A stretch of DNA of 64,000 bases from Curtobacterium sp. BH-2-1-1 (GTDB taxonomy: Bacteria; Actinomycetota; Actinomycetes; Actinomycetales; Microbacteriaceae): positions 1,984,001 to 2,048,000 of the forward strand of contig NZ_CP017580.1 in assembly GCF_001806325.1 (NCBI RefSeq), read 5' to 3'. Shown here piece by piece: positions 47,484 to 56,337 of the stretch; within the stretch, counting starts at the first letter, position 1; each line of letters opens with the position of its first letter. Both the position numbers and the translations under genes were made by a program. The notes below the pieces were generated by a model. It searched no databases, had not been told where the DNA came from, and worked only from the letters and a program-made list of their open reading frames with translations.

Positions 47484-48914
47484 GTGGGATCCATCACTCC
47501 GCCGGGACCTGCACTGCTGCGCAGGTTCCGCCTCCGCCCTGGACGAAAGCGACCGGTCATCATGGCCGTCCTCGTGCTCGCGTTCCTGGCGACCTTCCTG
47601 ATCGACTGGGCGGTGACGCTGCCGGCGATCGGCGCCACCTCGGCCCCGACCGCGAGCGCATCGTCGTCCGCGAGCACCGCACCCGCCAGCACCCAGCCGT
47701 GCACGGTCAGCCCGACGAACGGCTGCATCCAGGGCACGATCACCGACTCGGACCGCGAACCGGTCCCGGGCGTCGACGTCGACGTCGCCGGGCCGGGTGG
47801 CTTCGCGCAGACCGCGACGACGTCCGACGCCGGGCGCTGGTCGGTGAGCGTGACTGAGGCGGGCAGCTACACCGTGAGCGTAGACCAGGACACGTTGCCC
47901 AAGGGCCAGTACCTGACGAACGCGGCGGACGCGAAGCGCACCGTGTCGGCGAGCCTCAACGCGAACGTCGGGCAGATCTTCCAGCTGTCCGACCAGCAGG
48001 GCGTCGTCACGAACGACGACGCCACGAGCGTCACGCCCCAGCGCGCCTGGCAGCAGTTCGCGTCCGGCATCCGGCTCGGGCTCCTCATCGCGCTGGCGTC
48101 GGTGGGCCTCTCGCTCATCTACGGCACGACCGGCCTGTCGAGCTTCTCGCACGGTGAGCAGGTCACCCTCGGCGGGTTGCTCGCCTACCTCTTCGCGAAC
48201 CAGCTCGGGTGGAACATCTGGCTGACGGGGGTGGTGGTCACGCTGCTGTGCGCGGCGACCGGGTACCTGCAGGACGCCGGCATCTGGCGGCCGTTGCGGC
48301 GCAAGCGCATCAGCCTGACGCAGCTCATGATCGTGACGATCGGGTTGTCGATCGCCGCGCAGTACGCGTTCCAGTACTTCTTCGGCGCCTCGACCGTCCG
48401 CATCCAGCAGGGCAACCCCGAGACGGTCCGCTTCGCCGGGGTCACGCTCACGGTGCAGTCGTACGTGGCGATGGGCATCGCGCTCGTCGTCCTCGTCGCG
48501 ACCGGTCTGTTCCTCGCGAAGACGCGCTTCGGCCGCGCGACCCGTGCGGTGTCGGACAACCCGGCACTGGCCAGCGCGTCCGGCATCGACGTCGACCGGG
48601 TGATCCGGTTCGTGTGGACGCTCGCCGCCGGCCTCGCGGGGCTCTCCGGCGTGATGCTCGGCCTCGTGCTCAACGGCGTGAACTGGCAGACCGGCCTGCA
48701 GCTGCTGCTGCTCATGTTCGCCTCGGTCACGCTCGGTGGCCTCGGGACCGCCTACGGCGCACTCGTCGGCTCGATGATCATCGGCGTCGTCGTGGAGCTC
48801 ACGAACCTCGTGCTGCCCGGTGACTTCAAGTACGCCACCGCCCTCGTGATCCTCATCCTCATCCTGCTGTTCCGGCCGCAGGGCATCTTCGGCCGCGCCG
48901 AGCGGATCGGCTAA
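47484..48914 (+). CDS. livH: Branched-chain amino acid ABC permease LivH with N-terminal extracytoplasmic domain
   Basis: From GTG 47484 (GAGAGG upstream) the protein has 476 residues, against about 300 for E. coli LivH. A membrane helix (about 24-48) leads to a Ser/Thr linker and a carboxypeptidase-regulatory-like domain outside the cell (about 73-170; GTITDSDREPVPGVDVDVAG and DAGRWSVSVTEAGSYTVSVD, cysteines 73 and 81). The LivH core follows from about 195: GLLIALASVGLSLIYGTTGL and FGRATRAVSDNPALASASGI, the EAA-like loop. ATG 47421 is a possible longer start. It is the first gene of the livHMGF operon. Confidence 0.88.
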   Translation: MGSITPPGPALLRRFRLRPGRKRPVIMAVLVLAFLATFLIDWAVTLPAIGATSAPTASASSSASTAPASTQPCTVSPTNGCIQGTITDSDREPVPGVDVDVAGPGGFAQTATTSDAGRWSVSVTEAGSYTVSVDQDTLPKGQYLTNAADAKRTVSASLNANVGQIFQLSDQQGVVTNDDATSVTPQRAWQQFASGIRLGLLIALASVGLSLIYGTTGLSSFSHGEQVTLGGLLAYLFANQLGWNIWLTGVVVTLLCAATGYLQDAGIWRPLRRKRISLTQLMIVTIGLSIAAQYAFQYFFGASTVRIQQGNPETVRFAGVTLTVQSYVAMGIALVVLVATGLFLAKTRFGRATRAVSDNPALASASGIDVDRVIRFVWTLAAGLAGLSGVMLGLVLNGVNWQTGLQLLLLMFASVTLGGLGTAYGALVGSMIIGVVVELTNLVLPGDFKYATALVILILILLFRPQGIFGRAERIG

Positions 48915-48925
48915 GGAGCGCCGCC

Positions 48926-49912
48926 ATGGACTACATCCTCAACCTGCTGTCCTCCCTCACCCAGGAAGCACTCGCCCCGACCACGGCGGCGTTCGCGCTC
49001 GCCGCGATCGGCCTCAACGTCCACTTCGGACTCACCGGCCTGGTCAACATGGGCCAGGCGGCGTTCCTGCTGCTCGGCGCCTACGGCTTCGCGATCTCGA
49101 TCACCAACGGGTTGCCGTTCGTGATGGCCGTCCTGGTCGCGTTGCTCGTGTCGATCGTGTTCGCGATCATCCTCGGCATCCCGACCCTGCGGCTTCGCGG
49201 CGACTACCTGGCGATCGTGACGATCTCCGGCGCCGAGATCATCCGCATGGTGGGACGGTCGAGCCTGCTCACCACGACGACCGGCGGCTCGAACGGCATC
49301 ACCGGGTCGAGCTACCGCGACCCGTTCAACGCCCTCAGCCCGCTCCCCGACGGCACCACCACGATCCTGTGGTTCACGTACTCGAACAACGGCGTCAACG
49401 GCTGGTGGATCCGGATCGCGGCGTGGGGGCTCGTCGCCCTGTTCACGCTCGTGCTGTTCCTGCTCATGCGCAGCCCCTGGGGCCGTGTCGTGAAGGCCAT
49501 CCGCGAGGACGAGGACGCCGTCCGCTCCCTCGGCAAGAACGTCTACTCGTACAAGATGCAGGCGCTCGTGTTCGGCGGTGCGCTCGGGGCCCTGGCCGGG
49601 ATCATCTACGTCCTGCCGAGTTCGGTGCAACCGGACGCGATGGGTCGCTCGATGACGTTCTTCATCTGGACGGCGCTCATCCTCGGCGGTGCGGCGACGG
49701 TGTTCGGACCGGTGCTCGGCGCCGTGCTCTTCTTCGTCGTCCGACTCGCGATCCGCACCCTCGCCGGTGACTTCATCCCGAACTCGATCATGAACGCGCA
49801 GCAGGCCGAGCAGTTCTCCTACGTGCTCGTCGGCGTCGCGCTCATGCTCCTCATCGTGTTCCGTCCACAGGGCCTCCTGGGCAACAAGAAGGAGTTGACG
49901 TTCAGTGTCTGA
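48926..49912 (+). CDS. livM: Branched-chain amino acid ABC permease LivM
   Basis: The 328-residue membrane protein pairs with LivH. ALAAIGLNVHFGLTGLVNMGQ and FLLGAYGFAI-like helices open it; LRGDYLAIVTISGAEIIRMV and the loop GRVVKAIREDEDAVRSLGKN are LivM signatures. It starts 11 bases after livH, with AAGGAGCG upstream, and overlaps livG by eight bases. Confidence 0.93.
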   Translation: MDYILNLLSSLTQEALAPTTAAFALAAIGLNVHFGLTGLVNMGQAAFLLLGAYGFAISITNGLPFVMAVLVALLVSIVFAIILGIPTLRLRGDYLAIVTISGAEIIRMVGRSSLLTTTTGGSNGITGSSYRDPFNALSPLPDGTTTILWFTYSNNGVNGWWIRIAAWGLVALFTLVLFLLMRSPWGRVVKAIREDEDAVRSLGKNVYSYKMQALVFGGALGALAGIIYVLPSSVQPDAMGRSMTFFIWTALILGGAATVFGPVLGAVLFFVVRLAIRTLAGDFIPNSIMNAQQAEQFSYVLVGVALMLLIVFRPQGLLGNKKELTFSV

Positions 49913-50792
49913 GTCGTACGCCCACCCCAAGAACGACCCGATCCTGGTCGTCGACGACGTCACCCGTCGCTTCGGCGGCATGACCGCGGTCGACGTCGAC
50001 CACCTCGAGGTCCAGCGCGGCTCGATCACCGCCCTCATCGGCCCGAACGGCGCCGGCAAGACGACGTTCTTCAACCTGCTCACCGGGTTCGACAAGCCGA
50101 GCCCCGGCGCGACGACCCGGTTCGACGGCAACACCCTGCAGAAGACCAGCGCCACCCACATCGCGAACAAGGGCATGGTCCGCACGTTCCAGCTCACGAA
50201 GGCGCTCAGCCGCCTCACCGTGATGCAGAACATGCTCCTCGGCGCCCGCGACCAGCCCGGCGAGAACTTCTTCGTCGGCCTCGTCCCAGCGCTCTGGCGG
50301 AAGCGGGAGCGCGAGATCACGGCGAAGGCCGAGGACCTCCTCGCCCGCTTCAAGCTCGACACGAAGGCCGACGACTACGCGGGCTCGCTGTCCGGCGGGC
50401 AGCGCAAGCTCCTCGAGATGGCCCGGGCGCTCATGTCCGACCCGACGATGATCATGCTCGACGAGCCGATGGCCGGCGTGAACCCGGCGCTGACCCAGTC
50501 GCTGCTCGGGCACATCCAGTCCCTGCGCGACGACGGCATGACCGTGCTCTTCGTCGAGCACGACATGCACATGGTCCGCCACATCTCGGACTGGGTCGTC
50601 GTGATGGCCGAGGGCAAGGTCGTCGCCGAGGGCCCGGCCGACACGGTGATGGACGACCGTGCGGTCATCGACGCGTACCTCGGTGCGCACCACGACACCG
50701 ACCTCGGTGACGACTCGCTCCTCAACGAGGAGACCTACGAGGAACTCGCCGAGGAAGTAGCGGAAGAAGACGAGCAGGAGGCGACCCGATGA
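49905..50792 (+). CDS. livG: Branched-chain amino acid ABC ATP-binding protein LivG
   Basis: The 295-residue ATPase has Walker A IGPNGAGKTTFFNLLTGF, signature SLSGGQRKLLEMARAL and Walker B MIMLDEPMAGVNP, plus the LivG-type MVRTFQLTKALSRLTVMQNM. The acidic tail (YEELAEEVAEEDEQEA) overlaps livF by four bases. Confidence 0.94.
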   Translation: MSESYAHPKNDPILVVDDVTRRFGGMTAVDVDHLEVQRGSITALIGPNGAGKTTFFNLLTGFDKPSPGATTRFDGNTLQKTSATHIANKGMVRTFQLTKALSRLTVMQNMLLGARDQPGENFFVGLVPALWRKREREITAKAEDLLARFKLDTKADDYAGSLSGGQRKLLEMARALMSDPTMIMLDEPMAGVNPALTQSLLGHIQSLRDDGMTVLFVEHDMHMVRHISDWVVVMAEGKVVAEGPADTVMDDRAVIDAYLGAHHDTDLGDDSLLNEETYEELAEEVAEEDEQEATR

Positions 50793-51610
50793 CCGACGCA
50801 AGCGAGCCCACGAACGCGAGCAGCGCCTCCAGTCCGTCGCCGGCGACCGCCGCCCCGGCGGCCACGCTGGAACGCGAGCCCGTGCTCAGCGCGAAGAACC
50901 TCGTCGCCGGCTACCTGCCGGGGGTGAACATCCTGAACGGCTGCGACCTAGACTGCTACCCGGGCGAGCTCATCGGCATCATCGGGCCGAACGGCGCCGG
51001 CAAGTCGACGCTCCTCAAGGCCCTGTTCGGCCTCGTGTCCATCCGCGAGGGCTCCGTCACCCTGCAGGGCGAGGACATCACCAACCTCAAGGCGAACAAG
51101 CTCGTGCAGGCCGGCGTGGGTTTCGTCCCGCAGACGAACAACGTCTTCCCCTCGCTCTCGATCGAGGAGAACCTGCAGATGGGCCTGTACCTGCGACCCC
51201 GGAAGTTCGCCGAGCGGCTCGAGGTCATCTACGACCTGTTCCCCGTCCTCGGACAGCGGAAGGGCCAGCGCGCCGGATCGCTGTCCGGCGGTGAGCGGCA
51301 GTCGGTCGCGATGGCCCGGGCGCTCATGATGGACCCGAAGGTGCTGCTGCTCGACGAACCCTCCGCGGGGCTGTCGCCCGTGCGCCAGGACGAGACGTTC
51401 ATCCGCACACGCCGGATCAACAAGGCCGGTGTGTCGATCGTCATGGTGGAGCAGAACGCGCGACGCTGTCTGCAGATCTGCGATCGTGGGTACGTGCTCG
51501 ACCAGGGGAAGAACGCGTACTCGGGCACCGGGAAGGAGCTCGCCGACGACCCGAAGGTCATCGAGCTGTACCTGGGGACGCTCGCCAAGGACGTCGACTC
51601 CGCGCGCTGA
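50789..51610 (+). CDS. livF: Branched-chain amino acid ABC ATP-binding protein LivF
   Basis: The 273-residue ATPase has Walker A IGPNGAGKSTLLKALFGL, VGFVPQTNNVFPSLSIEENL, signature GSLSGGERQSVAMARAL and Walker B VLLLDEPSAGLSP. The first 30 residues are a Ser/Ala/Pro-rich extension whose DNA (50823-50836) contains GCGCCTCCAGTCCG, also found beside the repeat hairpin at 31173. It ends the liv operon. Confidence 0.93.
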   Translation: MTDASEPTNASSASSPSPATAAPAATLEREPVLSAKNLVAGYLPGVNILNGCDLDCYPGELIGIIGPNGAGKSTLLKALFGLVSIREGSVTLQGEDITNLKANKLVQAGVGFVPQTNNVFPSLSIEENLQMGLYLRPRKFAERLEVIYDLFPVLGQRKGQRAGSLSGGERQSVAMARALMMDPKVLLLDEPSAGLSPVRQDETFIRTRRINKAGVSIVMVEQNARRCLQICDRGYVLDQGKNAYSGTGKELADDPKVIELYLGTLAKDVDSAR

Positions 51611-51766
51611 GCGAGCGGTGTCGACCGTGGGTGCCGCTGTGGGGGCGGTACCCGCACCGAGTGGGGTCGTGCGTGGACGCTCAGCGCCGCACGGCCCCGC
51701 TCCTCATGCGGACCGGTACGCGGCCCACGTCGCCGGGACGGCGCGTCATCGGGACGGCGCGTCGTC

Positions 51767-51791
51767 GGCCAGGAGGCGCGACCCGCCCCCG
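51767..51791. repeat. Copy of the GGAGGCGCGG repeat
   Basis: Reads GGCCAGGAGGCGCG, then ACCCGCCCCCG. It ends ten bases before a -10 element for the small ORF that follows. Confidence 0.6.
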
Positions 51792-51800
51792 CCGGGTCGC

Positions 51801-51806
51801 TATCGT
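51801..51806 (+). promoter_or_regulatory. -10 element TATCGT, 7 bases before a small ORF
   Basis: Leaderless spacing to GTG 51814, the main reason to believe in that ORF. Confidence 0.4.
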
Positions 51807-51813
51807 CGGTCGC

Positions 51814-51999
51814 GTGCGGACTCCCGGCCCCCTCGTGCTCGACGCCCTCGTGTGGCTGGTGTTCGCCGTGCTCTTCGTCGGGGCGGCGCTGCTCGTGAAG
51901 GTCGCCGCGGCGCTGGTCGGCGTGCTGGTGGTGCTCGCGCTGCTGCTCGGGCTCGTCCTGCGGACGCTCCGCAGGCGCCGCGCACGCCGGACGCGCTGA
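51814..51999 (+). CDS. Small hydrophobic protein, 61 residues
   Basis: From GTG 51814 the peptide has two close hydrophobic stretches (VLDALVWLVFAVLFVGAALL and ALVGVLVVLALLLGLVL) and an Arg-rich end (RTLRRRRARRTR), so it would sit in the membrane with a cytoplasmic tail. There is no ribosome-binding site, but a TATCGT precedes it at leaderless spacing. I do not recognise a family. High GC makes chance ORFs common, so support is moderate. Confidence 0.45.
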   Translation: MRTPGPLVLDALVWLVFAVLFVGAALLVKVAAALVGVLVVLALLLGLVLRTLRRRRARRTR

Positions 52000-52028
52000 C
52001 GTCCGCCGCGCGCCCTGCCCGTCGCGCC

Positions 52029-52048
52029 CGTGTCACCCGGGGGACACG
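52029..52048. promoter_or_regulatory. 20-bp palindrome over the guaB3 -35 region
   Basis: CGTGTCACCC-GGGGGACACG matches its own complement at 9 of 10 pairs. It ends five bases before the TAGGCT -10, the place for a repressor or activator site. Confidence 0.5.
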
Positions 52049-52053
52049 ACCGC

Positions 52054-52059
52054 TAGGCT
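52054..52059 (+). promoter_or_regulatory. -10 element TAGGCT, 6 bases before guaB3
   Basis: Leaderless spacing to GTG 52066; no ribosome-binding site. Confidence 0.55.
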
Positions 52060-52065
52060 TGCCGG

Positions 52066-53187
52066 GTGAGTGAAGTCGAGATCGGTGCTGGCAAGCGCGG
52101 ACGTCGGGCGTACGCGTTCGACGACATCGCGGTGGTCCCCTCGCGGCGCACGCGTGACCCGCGTGACGTGAGCGTGCAGTGGTCGATCGACGCGTTCACG
52201 TTCGAGTCGCCGATCCTCTCGGCCCCGATGGACTCCGTCGCCTCGCCCGCGACGGTCATCCAGATGGGCCGGCTCGGCATGCTCGGCGTCCTCGACCTCG
52301 AGGGCCTCTGGACCCGCTACGAGGACCCGACGCCCTACTTCGACGAGATCAAGGCGCTCACCGACGGCAACGTCACGAAGCGCATGCAGGAGATCTACTC
52401 CGAGCCGGTCAAGGCCGAGCTGATCACCGCGCGCCTGGCCGAGATCCGCGCCGCCGGTGTCCCGGTCGCCGGGTCGCTCAGCCCCCAGCGCACGCAAGAG
52501 TTCTCGCAGACCGTCGTCGACGCCGGTGTCGACCTGTTCGTCATCCGCGGCACGACGGTCTCGGCCGAGCACGTCTCGCAGAGCACCGAGCCGCTCAACC
52601 TCAAGAAGTTCATCTACGAGCTCGACGTCCCGGTGATCGTGGGCGGCGCCTCGACCTACACGGCGGCCCTGCACCTCATGCGCACCGGTGCCGCTGGTGT
52701 GCTCGTCGGCTTCGGTGGCGGCGCGGCATCGACCACGCGGGCCGCCCTCGGCATCCACGCCCCGATGGCCACGGCCGTCGCGGACATCGCCGGCGCTCGC
52801 CGTGACTACATGGACGAGTCCGGCGGCCGCTACGTGCACGTCATCGCGGACGGCGGGCTCGACACCGCCGGCGACGTCGTCAAGGCCATCGCGATGGGCG
52901 CCGACGCCGTGATGCTCGGCACCGCACTGGCCCGCGCGACCGAGGCCCCCGGCGGTGGGTTCCACTGGGGTGCCGAGGCGCACCACCCGGAGCTGCCGCG
53001 CGGCCGCCGGGTCGAGGTCGGCACGATCGCCCCGCTCGAGAACGTCCTGAACGGCCCCACCCCGACGTGGGACGGCCGCGCGAACATCGTCGGCGCCCTG
53101 CGTCGATCAATGGCCACGACCGGATACTCCGACGTCAAGGAGTTCCAGCGAGTAGAAGTGGTCGTGGCGCCGTACCACCGGAACTGA
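52066..53187 (+). CDS. guaB3: GuaB3-family IMP dehydrogenase-related protein
   Basis: The 373-residue protein is a TIM barrel like IMP dehydrogenase (YAFDDIAVVPSRRTRDP, SAPMDSVASPATVIQMGRLG), but has no CBS domains. The catalytic-cysteine loop GSICTTR is replaced by GFGGGAASTTRAALG, with serine in place of cysteine. VIADGGLDTAGDVVKAIAMGADAVMLG binds the nucleotide phosphate. Actinobacteria usually carry this paralogue beside guaB; it is unlikely to be a normal IMP dehydrogenase, and GMP-reductase-like activity has been reported for a cyanobacterial member as I recall. Confidence 0.9.
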   Translation: MSEVEIGAGKRGRRAYAFDDIAVVPSRRTRDPRDVSVQWSIDAFTFESPILSAPMDSVASPATVIQMGRLGMLGVLDLEGLWTRYEDPTPYFDEIKALTDGNVTKRMQEIYSEPVKAELITARLAEIRAAGVPVAGSLSPQRTQEFSQTVVDAGVDLFVIRGTTVSAEHVSQSTEPLNLKKFIYELDVPVIVGGASTYTAALHLMRTGAAGVLVGFGGGAASTTRAALGIHAPMATAVADIAGARRDYMDESGGRYVHVIADGGLDTAGDVVKAIAMGADAVMLGTALARATEAPGGGFHWGAEAHHPELPRGRRVEVGTIAPLENVLNGPTPTWDGRANIVGALRRSMATTGYSDVKEFQRVEVVVAPYHRN

Positions 53188-53247
53188 CGGTGGCACCCGC
53201 ACTCCGGCGCGGGTGACGCCCGGCGTCACCGTGACACGGAGGCGACG

Positions 53248-55137
53248 ATGGCGAAGACCAGCACGAGCACGTCCAGCGCGACCCGGCCCGCCCGGCCCGA
53301 CACCGCCGCCCCGGGGGTGGGGTTCGACCCGTCGGCGAAGCTCGGCCCCGACGAACGCGCGGCCGCCATCGAGACCCTGAAGACCAAGGAGCTCGACGTC
53401 CTGGTCGTCGGCGGTGGCATCGTCGGCGGCGGCAGCGCACTCGACGCCGTCACCCGTGGCCTCAGCGTCGGCATCGTCGAGGCCCGCGACTGGGGATCGG
53501 GGACCTCGAGCCGCTCGTCGAAGCTCGTCCACGGCGGCATCCGCTACCTCGAGCAGCTCAACTTCGCGCTCGTCCGCGAGGCACTGATCGAACGCGGCCT
53601 CCTGCTGCAGCGCATCGCCCCGCACCTCGTGAAGCCCGTCCGCTTTCTCTACCCGCTCAACCACCGCGTGTGGGAACGCTTCTACATCGGCATCGGCATG
53701 GCGATGTACGACGTCTTCAGCTGGTCCGGTGGTCGGCCGCCGGGGGTCCCGCACCACCGGCACCTCAGCCGGAGCCAGGTCCTCAAGAACATGCCCGGCC
53801 TCAAGAAGGACGCCTTCGTCGGCGGCATGACGTACTACGACGCCCAGGTCGACGACGCCCGGTACGTCGCGTCGCTCGTGCGCACGGCGGCGTCGTACGG
53901 CGCCTCCGCCGCGAGCCGCGTGCGCATCGAGGGCTTCATCAAGGTCGGCGAGCGGGTCGTGGGCGCGCACGCGCACGACATCCAGACGGGCGAGAAGTTC
54001 GACATCCGGGCCAAGCAGGTCGTCAACGCGACGGGTGTCTGGACGGACGACACCCAGGCGATGGTCGGCACCCGCGGGCAGTTCAAGGTGCGGGCGTCGA
54101 AGGGCGTGCACCTGGTCATCCCGCGCGACCGCTTCCAGTCGAACACGGGCATGATCCTCCGCACCGAGAAGAGCGTGCTCTTCGTGATCCCGTGGGGCCG
54201 GCACTGGCTGGTCGGCACGACGGACACCGACTGGTACCTCGACAAGGCGCACCCGGCGGCGACCGCGGCGGACATCGACTACATCCTCGAGCACGTGAAC
54301 AAGGTCCTCGCGGTCCCGCTCACGCGTGAGGACGTCGAGGGCGTGTACGCCGGACTCCGGCCGCTGCTCGCGGGGGAGTCCGACCAGACGTCGAAGCTCA
54401 GCCGCGAGCACGTCGTCGCGCACACGGTCCCCGGGCTCGTGGTCGTCGCCGGCGGCAAGTGGACCACCTACCGCGTGATGGGCAAGGACGCCATCGACGA
54501 GGCCGTCGCGGCGATGGACGGGAAGATCCCGGGCTCGACCACCGAGGACATCCCACTGCTCGGTGCCGAGGGGTACCCCGCCGCCTGGAACCGACGCGGC
54601 CGCACCGCGCGGAGCTTCGGCGTGCACAAGGTCCGCATCGAGCACCTGCTGAACCGCTACGGCACGCTCGCGACCGAGGTGCTGCGGCTCGTGAAGCAGG
54701 ACCCGTCCCTCGCCGAGCCGCTCCCCGGTGCCGACGACTACATCGGCGCCGAGGTCGTCTACGCGGCCTCGCACGAGGGCGCCCTGCACCTCGAGGACGT
54801 CCTCGCCCGCCGCACCCGCATCTCGATCGAGGCGTGGGACCGCGGTGAGTCGGCGGCCCCCGTCGCCGCGAAGCTCATGGCGGACGTGCTCGGCTGGGAC
54901 CAGGAGACCACCGAGAACGAGGTCTCGAACTACCTCAAGCGCGTCGCCGCGGAACGCGAGTCGCAGCTGCAGCCCGATGACGCCTCGGCGGACCGCGTCC
55001 GGCTCGAGGCGCCGGACATCGCGTTCGGCTTCGACGAGGACGACGTGGTGGTCGGCGGTGGCCGGTCGAGCGGCGCCGAGGGTGCCAAGGCGTCCGACGA
55101 GCAGGTGGTCGGCGAGAAGACGAGCGAGCCCGAGTAG
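53248..55137 (+). CDS. glpD: Glycerol-3-phosphate dehydrogenase (FAD-dependent, aerobic)
   Basis: The 629-residue membrane-associated enzyme oxidises glycerol-3-phosphate to dihydroxyacetone phosphate and passes electrons to quinone. The FAD-binding loop is VLVVGGGIVGGGSALDAVTR near residue 51; SSRSSKLVHGGIRYLEQ and VGTTDTDWYLD are family signatures. A DAO C-terminal domain follows from about 440. The last 40 residues are an acidic, Gly/Ser-rich tail. AAGGAGGCGAC-like GGAGGCGACG precedes ATG 53248. GlpF and GlpK are not in the window; the glycerophosphodiesterase at 62843 is a possible source of substrate. Confidence 0.95.
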   Translation: MAKTSTSTSSATRPARPDTAAPGVGFDPSAKLGPDERAAAIETLKTKELDVLVVGGGIVGGGSALDAVTRGLSVGIVEARDWGSGTSSRSSKLVHGGIRYLEQLNFALVREALIERGLLLQRIAPHLVKPVRFLYPLNHRVWERFYIGIGMAMYDVFSWSGGRPPGVPHHRHLSRSQVLKNMPGLKKDAFVGGMTYYDAQVDDARYVASLVRTAASYGASAASRVRIEGFIKVGERVVGAHAHDIQTGEKFDIRAKQVVNATGVWTDDTQAMVGTRGQFKVRASKGVHLVIPRDRFQSNTGMILRTEKSVLFVIPWGRHWLVGTTDTDWYLDKAHPAATAADIDYILEHVNKVLAVPLTREDVEGVYAGLRPLLAGESDQTSKLSREHVVAHTVPGLVVVAGGKWTTYRVMGKDAIDEAVAAMDGKIPGSTTEDIPLLGAEGYPAAWNRRGRTARSFGVHKVRIEHLLNRYGTLATEVLRLVKQDPSLAEPLPGADDYIGAEVVYAASHEGALHLEDVLARRTRISIEAWDRGESAAPVAAKLMADVLGWDQETTENEVSNYLKRVAAERESQLQPDDASADRVRLEAPDIAFGFDEDDVVVGGGRSSGAEGAKASDEQVVGEKTSEPE

Positions 55138-55167
55138 GACGCGCCCCGTGCCTCCCGGCTCTCGACT

Positions 55168-55191
55168 GCCTGGAGGCGCGGGTCGGCTCCG
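55168..55191. repeat. Copy of the GGAGGCGCGG repeat within a hairpin
   Basis: GCCTGGAGGCGCGGGTCGG. CTGCCTG (55166-55172) and CAGGCAG (55193-55199) flank it and can pair, giving a terminator between convergent genes. Confidence 0.5.
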
Positions 55192-55704
55192 TCAGGCAGC
55201 GCGCGACCGGTGCGTGGTCCGGCGAACACTGATCGCCTGGCCGATCACGAGGACGAACGGGACCGCGGCCAGCGCGATCGCGCTGGTGACGAGGAGGACA
55301 CCGGCCCAGGCGGTGTGCGCTCCACCGCCGACGCCGTACGCGTCGGCGACGTCCATGCCGAGCCAGAAGCCGCTCCACCAGGTCATCGGACCGCCGAGCG
55401 CGACCACCCCGAGCAGGACCGCGGCGGTGACGTACGGTCGCGCGCGGGTGACGACGAGGGAGCTGCCGAGGCCGATCGCCAGGGCGACGCCGACGACGGC
55501 GATCCCGACGACGGCGGCGATGTCGGTGCCGACCGAGAACCCCTCGCGCTCGAGGTGCGCGTGGATGCTGCCGAGCGACGCACCCGGCACCGCGGCGAGC
55601 GGATCGAGCACGAGTCCCTGGACGGCGAGCAGCGCGGCGTAGAGTGCCACCACCGCGATCCCGGTGCCGGCCACCAGCCGGTTGGTCCTGTCCTGCTCGT
55701 CCAC
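55192..55704 (-). CDS. Membrane protein of unknown function, four helices
   Basis: GTG 55704, preceded by AGGGGG at good spacing, gives 170 residues. Four hydrophobic segments are visible (AGTGIAVVALYAALLAVQGL, AVVGIAVVGVALAIGLG, YVTAAVLLGVVALGG, AGVLLVTSAIALAAVPFVLV), with a basic tail. The frame stays open far upstream to 57669, but that part is antisense to the antiporter genes and is not coding. I recognise no family. Confidence 0.68.
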   Translation of the reverse strand: MDEQDRTNRLVAGTGIAVVALYAALLAVQGLVLDPLAAVPGASLGSIHAHLEREGFSVGTDIAAVVGIAVVGVALAIGLGSSLVVTRARPYVTAAVLLGVVALGGPMTWWSGFWLGMDVADAYGVGGGAHTAWAGVLLVTSAIALAAVPFVLVIGQAISVRRTTHRSRAA

Positions 55705-55803
55705 AGCGTTCCCCCTGTCGTCCCCGTCCACCGGACTGTAGCGGAACGGAATGGACGGACCATCGCGGTGGTTATCATCGGGGTACTCGAAAAGGGAGCC
55801 ATC

Positions 55804-56334
55804 ATGGTCGACGTCCATCGCGTCAAACTCCCCGGAGTCGGCGTGCTGCACAGCTTCTACACCGACGACGGTGGCAAGTGCGGTGTCATCACGCACCGGT
55901 CGGGTCACTCCGACCTCATCTCCTTCGCCGACGTCTCGGACGGCGCCGACAAGTCGGAGAAGGTGTCGCTGCGCCTCAGTGAGGACGAGGCGCACACGCT
56001 CGCCGAGCTCCTCGGCGGCACGCGCATCACCGAGGGCCTCGACAAGCTCGACGAGATCCCGGGCCTCAGCATCGACTGGTTCTCGGTCGACTACGACGAC
56101 GCCATCGCCGGCAAGCCCCTCGGCGACCTGCACGACTCGGGCTTCATCGGCCTGACCGTCGTGGCGGTCGTCCGTGGTGACAGCGCCAACCCGGCCCCGT
56201 CGTCCGACTTCGTCGTGTTCCCGGGCGACACCATCGTCGTCGCCGGTGCACCCGAGAAGGTCGCGAAGGCGTTCTCGTTCTACCGCAGCGGAGAGCTTGC
56301 GGCCGCTGCGGCCGAGGCCCCGCCGAGGAGCTAG
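55804..56334 (+). CDS. Cation:proton antiporter regulatory subunit, TrkA-C type (KhtT-like)
   Basis: The 176-residue protein ends in a RCK_C/TrkA-C domain (about 95-160: FIGLTVVAVVRG, PSSDFVVFPGDTIVVAGAPE), with a small N-terminal domain before it. Such proteins bind nucleotides and gate the adjacent CPA2 transporter. AAAAGGGAGCC precedes the ATG at 55804. The antiporter starts three bases after its stop. Confidence 0.87.
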   Translation: MVDVHRVKLPGVGVLHSFYTDDGGKCGVITHRSGHSDLISFADVSDGADKSEKVSLRLSEDEAHTLAELLGGTRITEGLDKLDEIPGLSIDWFSVDYDDAIAGKPLGDLHDSGFIGLTVVAVVRGDSANPAPSSDFVVFPGDTIVVAGAPEKVAKAFSFYRSGELAAAAAEAPPRS

Positions 56335-56337
56335 CCC

